From contig CM067315.1 of NCBI GenBank assembly GCA_034231615.1, positions 12,947,713-13,011,712 on the forward strand: a stretch of DNA of 64,000 nucleotides, written 5' to 3'. This stretch comes from Meghimatium bilineatum. Its lineage: Eukaryota > Mollusca > Gastropoda > Stylommatophora > Philomycidae. The translations under genes and the position numbers were made by a program. Positions 48,401-60,400 of this stretch are shown here, in pieces. The notes beneath the pieces were generated by a model. The model saw nothing but the letters and a program-made list of their open reading frames with translations. It made no database searches and had not been told where the DNA came from. The number at the start of each line of letters is the position of its first letter. Position 1 is the first letter of the stretch.

Positions 48401-51400
48401 TATCTATCTATTCGCTAAACGCTTTGTTGCCTATAAACGTCAGGGGTAGAAAAGTTCTCTGGAGATGGCCCTCGTGTTTGCTGAGTATATTGTGGAATTT
48501 GTCGCCTCTTTTCTTTCGGTGGTCCATCGTTTTTATGGTCAGCCTCTAGGTCTGCCTTCGCTGTATCTGTGTAGCATAGCTTACTGTGGTATGCTATTTG
48601 GTGGTAGTCTGCTGATGTGTGCAAACCATTTGATCTGTTGGTTCTTAATATATTCCAAGATTGAGGCAGTGCCGGTTCTTTGTCTAATGTCTTCATTTCT
48701 CACTCTGTCTCTTAGTGATATTCCTAGGATTCTGCGTATGCATGTCATTTCAGCTGTCACAAGTTTACATTTTCTTCTGATAAATCCTATTGGAGGAGTT
48801 TCATTGTGATACACCTTGTAAAATTGACAAAATAAAATTGATAAAATGAAATTTCTGATAGTATTAGGGTATGTGTAAGTACTTTTATTAGGGGCCTGTA
48901 TGTGTAAGTACTTTTATTAGGGGCCTGTATGTGTAAGTACTTTTATTAGGGGCCTGTATGTGTAAGTACTTTTATTCTTCTGCTTCAATAAATATTTTTC
49001 ACTACTTGTAAAATACAATAGGCATAACATCATGTAATTAACTTATTGAAAAATAATACATTAAGTTGATTAAGGCAACCAATGAAAATAAATACTAGCA
49101 AAAAAAAACATACAGGAAACATAAACACACACAAATCGATGTTTTGACCAAAAGGCCTTTATCAAGAGCATAACATTACACATGACAAGTAAAGGATGGC
49201 ATATCAATGGTCACATAATGTTGTATTGATTTTCTACAATTAGTAGTATATGTTGCTTCAATGGATCTGAGTCAAGAACAAAGAACAGTAATAACAAATG
49301 ACAACAGTGACTTTACCTTGGTTTGGTCAATTTCAAGAGAAACCAATGTCTGTACATTGTTTGTTTCAGTATTGTGTGAAATGTCGAGGGCAATATTCTT
49401 ATAATCCTCAAGGGGTAATTTGATATCCAATTCAAATGTGCGTTCATCTTTTGATGACCAACGTGAGTTTCCTGAGGAGTACCTGCCATCTACAACCACC
49501 TGAAAGTTAACATGGACAAAAAAATGTGTTTTACAATTCATATTTGACACTCATCACTATTGAAACATGGAAGATAAGGGAGAGGTAAATCTAAAATAAC
49601 ATTATATAATAATTAAAACACAGGTTCCAAACCTTGTTTTTCTGTCTTTATTTGTTAAAATAGGGATTAAAGATTTTTTACTGAGGCATGATCCTTTCAG
49701 CCTTAAGACAAGAGTCAATGTTGGTTACATCAGATCGTATTGCACTTTATTTTATTTGTGACTGTATGACATGGGACAAAATTAGTGGATCATGCATGCA
49801 GTTAGTGCTTAAGAACATCCGATGTGCGAGGATGAGTTTCTTCAGTTAGGGTTCCTCTGTTCAAGTATCAGGTAAAGATGGATGTCCTTAGCAGGATTAA
49901 AAGTGCTGATAGCACTAAAAACAATTGGGAGAAGTCTTATTTAAGTGACGAAAATCTGAAAAGATCTGATGGAAGTCTGATGGAGAGCCCTGGAAAGTAA
50001 ACTCTGGGAGGATATAGGCCTAAGACTAAATAAAAAAAGACTTATCGAAGGTAACATGTTTGAATCCCAATCCTATTTAATGAACAAAGTGACCAATGAC
50101 TGACACATTTAAAAAACCACTGTTTGTATGAAATTGTTTCATTGTAATATAATTTTAGCTTACGGCAATATTATTTTTATAATAATTAATATTATTTTAG
50201 TTTAAGTTAAGTATTGCAATGATTGAAATTGTAACTTGCTAACAAGCATACAAATTTGCTATGAGCTTTCATAAATGCCACACTCATGCCTTTCTCAACA
50301 ATTAATGTTTCATTATTTAGTTTTCAAATGTAGAAGTACCACAGAAAATGGACGTGTCAGGCCATTGGTGCAAATAACCTGGCAACACAACACATTTCCA
50401 TTATCTGGTCTAAATCCTTATGGAAATCTAGTAGGACCATTGTCTTGCTACAAGAGAGATCCAGTGGGAGTATGAGAATGAAAGCTGAAGAAGAAGAAAT
50501 AAAGAGGCATTGAAAAAAATCCTCTCACAGAGATATGGAGAAGTTTAGTGGAGTAAAAATCAAATAACAATTGCATTGAAATTAATATTTTAGTGTTTTA
50601 TTATTTCAGCTGGCAATTCCACAGAAAACTCTTTGCTACATCATTTGGTGGTCGTGGGAACCCATGAAATAAATAGTGCCTTATATAGGATATTGCTTTG
50701 AAATTATTGCTTTATTGTAGGTTTCACTCATATCTTCTGTAACATTGCTATGGTATCATAGCAAATCATAACATTCATTATAAATATAAATTAGGAATTA
50801 AAATGCCCATGTGTTGCCAGGGCCCAAAAGGAGAGCAAAGAATAGCAACACTATTTACTTTTCATGCATGTCATAAGAGGCGACTAAAGAGGTTATGTGG
50901 TGGAGTTTGCTGTTCCATCCCATACATGGTCAAAGTGACCCAAAGCCATGCTGGAGTGTCAGGATGAAAGGCATAGATATCGCAGCAATGCTGTAAACCA
51001 TGACATAATACATTCCATTCACCAGACTACACCCTGCTAATTTGCAGGAGTTTGAGAACAAACGCAGAAGAAGGAGGAATTTAAAAAAAAAAAAAATTAA
51101 TACATTATTATTTTGTAAAAATATCTCTAAATTTAAAAAAAATATATCAAAATCACATAAATTCTCAATCAGAAGTTGGTAACCTTTTTTTGTGTGAGTT
51201 GGCTAGATTAAGAATTTACCATATAATATTGGGCTAGCAAGTTTAAAAAAAAGTTTTTAGAAGTTTCAAAGGACATAGTATTAATCATCAAGTGCCATGT
51301 AAAAACTGAAATAACAGTGCATATAGTCAATTTAAATTAACCTGATGGGCCAGCAAAAAAATACTTGGTTGTCTATATTTTTCCAACCACTGCTCTAATT

Positions 51401-54400
51401 ATTTTCAATCTTGTCCCAAACTACTATAATTGATATGCAAACCTAAAAGGGTCCATATGTCATAATATAAGAACTAATATGGTAAAGAAAAGTTTACACA
51501 ATTGATGTACCTGTTGTGTGGGATCCCAGCTAACCAGCAAGTGTGAGGTTTTTCCCTTCACAGAATCATCCTCATTCCTGATATTCAGTTGAAGAAGCTT
51601 GTAACCTTGAATGTCACTGCTGAGCTGAGTTGATAGACTCAGTTTGTAAGGACTAGAATACTTAAGAGCTCCATTTCCTTCAATTTTCTTGCTAAGAGAG
51701 TCCACCATCAAGTCAATTGAACCATCCAGTGGTGTTCCTTTCACATTCAATGTAACCTTTTTGAGGACTTCTAGAGGAGTAGTGATCTGGTACTCAAAAT
51801 GGTAAGGGTAAGCAGTTGGGTTGTAGACTCCATAAATAGTAAACTCCATACCTTTTCCAAGAACTGCTTTACCATTTATGGTAATGTAATCAAAGTCACC
51901 AGTTAAAATGATTTCCTCATAACCTTTGAACGGTGTCTTCAGGTTGAATGACAAACTGTTGGCTGAAGATGTGTACTGAGTATTGAGATCGGAGCTGATT
52001 TTCTGACCATTTCCATACTGAACGTTCATACTACAGCTAAGTCTGTTGTCAAAGCCCTCATGTCTGTATTCAATGCGGGAGTATTTATAATCACTCCAGG
52101 GTGTACTCAATTCAGCAGATGCTTCAATACGTTTGTAGTTGTATCTGTAGAACATCACTTTTCCTGATACTTCCTCAGAAGAACTGATGGTGATTTTGCC
52201 AGTTGTAATGAATTTCTCCAAGTCTCCGGAATGTTCAAACTCAACACCAACTTTGTCATACTTGTTTGAAAGGTTATCAATCTGAATTCTGCCCTTAAGT
52301 TGGTTATCACCTTGGAAAGCAACAACAGCTTTGATTTCCTCATTGTCATACTTCGTGTTCAAGTCTACTTTGAAGTTATTCAGTGTTCCCTCCTTGTGGA
52401 CAGAAACAGTGTATCTGTGGTCCTCTGAATCATATTTGTAGATCAAGTGGTCTCTTAAGTCTACCTGTAAGTCCTCAATTTTGAAAGTTACCTCATGATC
52501 AAACAAATTTCCTTCACTATTACTAATGACTGTTTTTGTGCTAAAGTCTGAAATAATTCCTTTATAATCCATCTGGACAGAGAACATTGGTAACCACTTT
52601 CCCTTCATCACAATCTTGCCATGAATGTTATCACCTGGGCTGCTTGTTTCCACCAAAGTGTCAGCCAAAGACTCTCCATTTCTGATCAAGGAGAGAGTGG
52701 AAACCATATTATCATATGGTCCATTATTGTCATAGCTTACTTCAATATTTCCAATAGATTCCACATCTGTTTGGATAGATCCTTTTCCTGAAACACTGGC
52801 AGAAGTTATGTCATTCTCCAGACTGATTTGAGCAGATTTGAACGGTGAGTTCAGTGACATTTCTACTTTGACTTTCTTCAAGCCTGCATATGACACACCC
52901 ACTTTAGCATCCACACTCTGGTCACCATACTCTCCATCAAAACTGCTCTCAAAGTTGGTCTCTGAATAGCTGCTAGTATCTTTGTGTTGGAGAGACAGTT
53001 TGACATCCTGACTGTATGGTGTATATACTGATATACTTGATTTCAGCAGACCTGGGCTAATGTTGTTGGTGAATGCTGTGGACATAGTATCACTTCCGAT
53101 TTTCAGTGAAGCATCTCCTGCTAATTTTCTGAATTCTCCTTTTAGGTTAAAGTTTCCAGAAAGTTTCTCATATCCTGGGAGAGGGCTAACAAGACTAGCA
53201 CTTCCTGATGTTCCAGATGGTGACGATGAAAACGTTATATCACCCTTGACATTCTTTCTGCCGACATTTGCTTCTCCGCGGCACGTAAAACCTCTGTTAT
53301 TGCTATCATGACGAACAGTTATTTTGTTATCTTCGTATCCACTAAATGGTGTGTTGACAAGTAAACTTCCATCATAATTTTTCGTCCAGTCCAGTTTGAG
53401 CTGTGAATCAATTTCTTTGTTGCGCTGGTACATTACACGTAATCTAGACTGTAGAGCACTTGCTGAAGGATTGTACAATGCTGATAATCCAAGTGCATCA
53501 AACTTTGGATGGGGTGTCTTAACACTTACATCAAATTGGTATGGAAGGTCTGTTCTGTAGGAAGTATCCAAACTGTAAACACCATAAGATGATGGTTCAA
53601 TATCAATGTGAGATGCCCTGAGAGAACCATCATTCTTTTTACTCCAGGATGTGATTTGAAGATACGGAAGTTGATTGAGAGGAGTGTTTAGTCGAAGTTT
53701 GCTATTCCAATTATCTGGTTCATAGTTCCAAGTCACTATCCCATCATACTTTCTGACAAATGGCTGCAATTCAAAGTCTGCACTTCCTTCAAATTTTAAT
53801 GAGTTTGTGTTAATTTGTAAACCAGTGTTCAGAATCTTCATGTATGGACAGGGGGATGTCAGTTTTGTCCGGAACAATTTTACATCCTCATCATAACGCA
53901 GCCTGTTCTCAAAGTCGACTTTTTTCCCAACTGCATAATCAACAGTGGCACGAGAAACATACTCAGAGCTAACCAACTTATGAGATGCTTTAGCAATAAT
54001 ATTTTCAAAGCTTTTAAATGGAGTTGTTAGTTTTGTGTTGAGGTTAATGTCATCTATTGATAGGGCGGTAAGTGATCCATCAAAATCTACACGAGCCCAT
54101 GGTGCCCACTCTAACCATGCTGAAGCAGTTAATGGATGAGAATCCCAATTAATATCAGTCTGTCCATGAATTTTTTGATCATACAGGGGTGACTTCAACA
54201 TAAATAGAGCACTTGCAGCTGTTTGTTCGCGCTGTAGTAAAATGTTGTAGGCGATTTTCTCGACTCGGTTATTCAGAAGTGAAGCAGAACTCTCTAATTT
54301 ATCGTTTCCTAATTTGCTGTCAAACTTCATCGTTATATCTCTGCTGTCTTTCCAGGGTGTCTGTATATTCAGAGTGCTTAGAATGTGTCTTAAGTTCCTG

Positions 54401-57400
54401 TCCACATTGTTAGATCCTGACAAATTGATTACCAAGCGTTTGTTACCACTCCATTTTGATTCCAGAGAGCTCTGGATTTGTTTGGTGCCTAGATTATTAT
54501 GTTGCCAGCTTGTTAGTAGTTGATCTTCTGGCCAGATAAGCGTAAGACTGCCATTGTTGGTTGCTCCATCTCTGCTGAACGAGTGGTCCATTTGCAGGTC
54601 AACACCAAACTTCTTGCTGTTGTGTCCTAATGAACCCACAGTTTTAAATCTCTTACCATTGTCCTTGTGCTCAAGTGAAACACTGGTATCTCTCAAAGCA
54701 GCAAAAGGTGTCTTAATCTCCACCATGCCATTGAAGTCCCTGTTATAACCATTTCCTCTATTCTCACCTTTTACTATCAATTCAGCCTTACTGTTCTCTA
54801 GTCTACCCTTGACTGAAGATGCAAATGTAGAGTCCATTTTGTGATTGACTTCCAGCTCAATCTCTCTGTACTGTCTGACAGGAGTTGCTGCAGTAAAAAC
54901 AATCTCAGCATTTTGCAGGGAAAATGGACGTTTCACAACTAGACTAGTAGAAAGCGTTTCTTGCTTCCCACCCCAAGAAACTCTCCCTTTTGTACTGCAT
55001 TGTGAAGCATCACTGCTGTAACTTGCATCAGCACTAAGGTCCTCAAATCTATCAAATGGTGTCTTCACATTAACAATGCCATTGACTATTCTAGAGTCTG
55101 AGTTTGCAGAGTTTCTGTAAGAACCATCAACAGATATTTTGCTCTTACTGCTAGTTTTGGCATCCCAATCAACTGTTAAAATTCCAGTAACTTTTTCCTT
55201 CTGATTTTTCACTTCAATATCAGCCACCACTTGACGGTTAGGACAAAGATACTCAAAATTCCATTTCTTGACTGGGTCTGTAATTCTGGACTGTGTTGAG
55301 ACATTGTATAAATCTTTACCATACAGAGCACTACCAGAAGCTTGGAAGTTGACAGCATCTAGAACAGTCTTCCCCTGCAGCTGGATTGGTTTGTAGCCAC
55401 CAACATTAATATCAGAAGTAATTTCATGCCCATTTGAACTTGGCATTTTGTAAACGGTGTTTACTGAGTGACTGTTGCCATTCAAGTCCTGAACATTCAG
55501 CAAATGTTGGAACTGTTTGGGTGACTTCTGACTGATGTCACTGTTGACTGAAAACTTCTTTCCCATAATGTCCAGGTCAGCTTGCCCAACATAGCTCATA
55601 AGTTTATTACTCTTGTCTTGAAGGTTGATGCTAGCCCCAACAGCATTTTTCAGATATGGTGAGAACTTGAGGTTAACATTGGAGTCCAGTTTGGCAGGTG
55701 AGTGTGAGTGACTCATTTTCAAATTGATGTCAATATTCTGGAAGGAAATATTTCACCAGAATTAGGATTTAAAACATAAAAGCCATATACACAAAATGTA
55801 GATGAATAACAATATGTAGATGAAGTACACAATGTAACAGAAGAACAACATGTACAGGAAGAACAACATGTAAATGAAGAACAACATGTAGATGAAGAAC
55901 AACATGTAGATGAAGAACAACATGTAGATGAAGAACAACATGTAAATGAAGAACAACATGTAGATGAAGAACAACATGTACAGGAAGAACAACATGTACA
56001 GGAAGAACAACATGTACAGGAAGAACAACATGTACAGGAAGAACAACATGTACAGGAAGAACAACATGTAGATGAAGAACATGCAGATGAAGAACAACAT
56101 GTACAGGAAGAACAACATGTACAGGAAGAACAACATGTACAGGAAGAACAACATGTAAAGGAAAAACAACATGTACAGGAAGAACAACATGTAGATGAAG
56201 AACAACATGTACAGGAAGAACAACATGTAAAGGAAAAACAACATGTACAGGAAGAACAACATGTAAAGGAAAAACAACATGTAAAGGAAAAACAACATGT
56301 ACAGGAAGAACAACATGTAGATGAAGAACAACATGTACAGGAAGAACAACATGTAAAGGAAAAACAACATGTACAGGAAGAACAACATGTAGATGAAGAA
56401 CAACATGTACAGGAAGAACAACATGTAAAGGAAAAACAACATGTACAGGAAGAACAACATGTAAAGGAAAAACAACATGTAAAGGAAAAACAACATGTAC
56501 AGGAAGAACAACATGTACAGGAAGAACAACATGTAAAGGAAGAACAACATGTAAAGGAAGAACAACATGTACAGGAAGAACAACATGTACAGGAAGAACA
56601 ACATGTACAGGAAGAACAACATGTACAGGAAGAACAACATGTACAGGAAGAACAACATGTACAGGAAGAACAACATGTACAGGAAGAACAACATGTACAG
56701 GAAGAACAACATGTACCGGAAGAACAGCATGTAGATGAAGAACAACATGTAAAGGAAAAACAACATGTACAGGAAGAACAACATGTACAGGAAGAACAAC
56801 ATGTACAGGAAGAACAACATGTACAGGAAGAACAACATGTAGATGAAGAACAACATGTAAAGGAAGAACAACATGTACAGGAAGAACAACATGTAGATGA
56901 AGAACATGCAGATGAAGAACAACATGTACAGGAAGAACAACATGTAAAGGAAGAACAACATGCAAAGGAAGAACAACATGTAGATGAAGAACATGCAGAT
57001 GAAGAACAACATGTACAGGAAGAACAACATGTACAGGAAGAACAACATGTAAAGGGAAAAACAACATGTAAAGGAAGAAGAAAATGAACCCCAAAAAGTT
57101 GTTCCGGTTAATATGTAAAAAAAAATTAAAATGTATAAAAAGAATGAAATGTATGTAAAAATTACAACATTGCAAAAGACGAGACAGGTAAAAGTTTATG
57201 TGTGTGAACAAATAATTAAAGACCAAATGAAAATAAGCCAAATGAAAAATAATTTAATATGTTTGGAAAATTCCATGCAAACTTTTAGAACATAAAAAAG
57301 TAGTTGACAATTTATTTGCTATTTCTGTGACTGGCTCCTTCATAATCACCAACATTAATATCAAGCTCTGCAAGGTAGCCAATTTAAACAGTTACTAAAG

Positions 57401-60400
57401 AGAGAAGTATCAATGGACAGAAGCAAGTTAGAAATATTTTAAAATCATTTTTGTACCTTCTCAGGAGCTTGAGACTTAAGCTGGAAGCCAACATCAGCAT
57501 TGTTCCAGTTCAAAATATCCCTATTCAAGGTCGACTTGACTGTTACAATCTTTTTCTTGTCTGTGGGGTTAGCACCATATTTCAGTTCCACATCAACATC
57601 CGTCTGTTTCTTCTTGTGGTCCAGACGAACTGTGAGACCTGAATTGTAGTCTGTGTATTTCTTCATTTCCAAGTTACTGCAAAGGAAATAACTCATTGGA
57701 ATCAAATTTCACGCTAAAACATACTGGTTAATGATATTTTGAAAAATATGTTGGAATCAAATTTTAAATGAGAAAAAATCAACAAGGTTAAGGTTTCATC
57801 CAGTTTTTGCCAGTCCTTAGTGTTTTATTATTTTCTTCAGTGTCTTCTAATTTTTTTCAGTGTCTTCTCAATGCTCAATTCAGTTTCTCAATAATGTAAT
57901 TTAATGTCACTGTACTGGCATTCCTAATACTCTTTAGCGTCATTGAAATTTTCTGTGTTTTTTTATTGTAATTTAATGTCATCGTAATGTTCTGCCAAAA
58001 ATGGATGTGTTGGACCATTGCCACAAACAAACAAAAAATCACAACAGCGCATTTTCATTCTCTGGACTACATCTTACTGGAAATCTAGGTGAACCATTGC
58101 TCTGCTGCAAGAGTGTTTCAGTGGGAGTTTGAGAATGATCAATGAAGAAGAAAATACTTAATGTCATTTGGTGTCATCTTAATGTCATTTATTGTCATCT
58201 TAATGTCATTTATTGTCATCTTAATGTTCATTTATTGTCATCTTAATGTCATTTATTATTATCTTAATGTCATTTATTGTTATCTTAATGTCATTTACTG
58301 TCATCTTAATGTCATTTATTGTCATCTTAATGTCATTTACTGTCATCTTAATGTCATTTACTGTCATCTTAATGTCATTTACTGTCATCTTAATGTCATT
58401 TACTGTCATCTTAATGTCATTTATTGTCATCTTAATGTCATTTACTGTCATTTATTGTCATCTTATTGTTATCTTAATGTCATTTACTGTCATCTTAATG
58501 TCATTTATTGTCATCTTAATGTCATCTTATTATCATTTATTGTCATCTTAATGTCATTTATTGTCATCTTAATGTCATTTATTGTCATCTTAATGTCATC
58601 TTAATGTCATTTATTGTCATCTTAATGTCATTTATTGTCATCTTAATGCCATTTACTGTCATCTTAATGTCATTTACTGTCATCTTAATGTCATTTACTG
58701 TCATCTTAATGTCATTTACTGTCATCTTAATGTCATTTACTGTTATCTTAATGTCATTTAAAACTATGATAATGTTCTTTAGCATCTCTTGTGTCTTGTA
58801 AACATATTATTGCTCTATAGTAACTTTTAAGATTTCGGAAGTTTGGTGTAAAGGGTGCAACAGCCCAGAAAGAGAAACTTAATAGATATATTAAAAGACA
58901 TAAATTAACACTGAACTGTAACTCTGAGCCACTACACACTGGTGTATTTATTGAGACTGGTATAGGAGCACCTATAGACTAATCCAGTATGCGCTGCTGA
59001 TAGCCTGCAGTAATAACATAATATTATTGCTTGTGAGTATCAACCTAACTTCTCCTACCTTGTCAGGATGTATTTATTGAAAGTACTCTTGCTTCTGTTG
59101 TTGATCTTTGTGTTCCATGTGACAACATCGGTACCAAACTTGGGAACATTATAGTTTAGTTTTAACTTGGATGAGAACATATTTTTCTGCTGGCTGATAT
59201 CACCGTCAATACTTCCTGTCAGAATGGATGACTTCAACACCAGGTCTACGTTGTAGCTGGATTGTTTTAACTTGCTGCTCTGTCCAATTTTCCCTGTTGT
59301 AAAAAATATAAATGGTAATGCTATTTAGCAGCACTTAACAATGTAGCATGAAAGGATATAGCATGTAACAATGTAGAATGTAACAATGTAGAATGTAACA
59401 ATGTAGAATGTAACAATGTAGAATGTAACACTGTAGCATGTAACAATGTAGAATGTAACAATGTAGAATGTAACACTGTAGAATGTAACAATGTAGAATG
59501 TAACAATGTAGAATGTAACAATGTAGAATGTAGCAATATAGCATATATTTAGTGGTAAGGTCAATAGTAGTTTTTAGTGGTGATGTTTATAGAACTTGCA
59601 GAACTATGGTTTTAGCATTTTTATTTGAGGAACATAACTTTCAATACTTGGATTAAGAGTGATGTAGTGAGGTCACAAATAAACTGTCTCTTCAACGTTA
59701 CCTAAATTTAACCAATTTAGCAACATTTTTATTTACAGTAAAGAAGTAAACTTTGCTACTTTCATTTAAACAGCAAATATTCAAGCAGCTTGAATATGTT
59801 AACAAAACTAATGACAAAGCTTATCATTGTGGAGTAAAATTGAACAGAATATCAACACAGTCTCAATCTGGTTGCAAGTTAACTGAAATGCAACTGAACC
59901 TGGATCAAACAAAATAAACTAAGCAACCCTCAATAATTTGAAATAGGTTGCAATATGTAACAATATCATTGAGATGGCTAACAAAGCTGAAGATACTGAC
60001 ATGAGATGGAGGCTGGTTTCATTCTGTAGATATCAAATGTCAAGTCTCCCACAGCAGACTTCTCTGCTTTATAGTCACTTGAACCAGTAATAGAGATGAG
60101 AGTCTGATCCTGAGCTTTGATTATGAACGATGGTTCAAATTTCACATTTCTGCAAGATACAAATCAACAATTAAAGTTTACCTACAAAGTGGTATGTACA
60201 TGAAGCAATAACAATCGGATTATTGTTTGTTTGTTTTGCGTTCGCTCCATTGTAACCATCACGGATATCCGTGCGATTTCCGCCGGGAGCGTGATTACGT
60301 TGTGCCACCGTTATGCGCCTTGTAGGCCTAGCACATCCAATTTCAGCATGACAATCGGATTAGATTTTTGCCTACTTTATAAATAGCTTTATAAATAGAA

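Noticed and set aside
55720-55722. Apparent start of the 1,420-codon ORF
   Set aside because: The codon is TTG inside an exon; the reading frame is open upstream to the acceptor at 55,738 and joins exon 4 in phase.
55762-57241. Minus ORFs of 428 and 490 codons with six-residue repeats
   Set aside because: The 18-bp array is open in several frames on both strands; it lies inside an intron.
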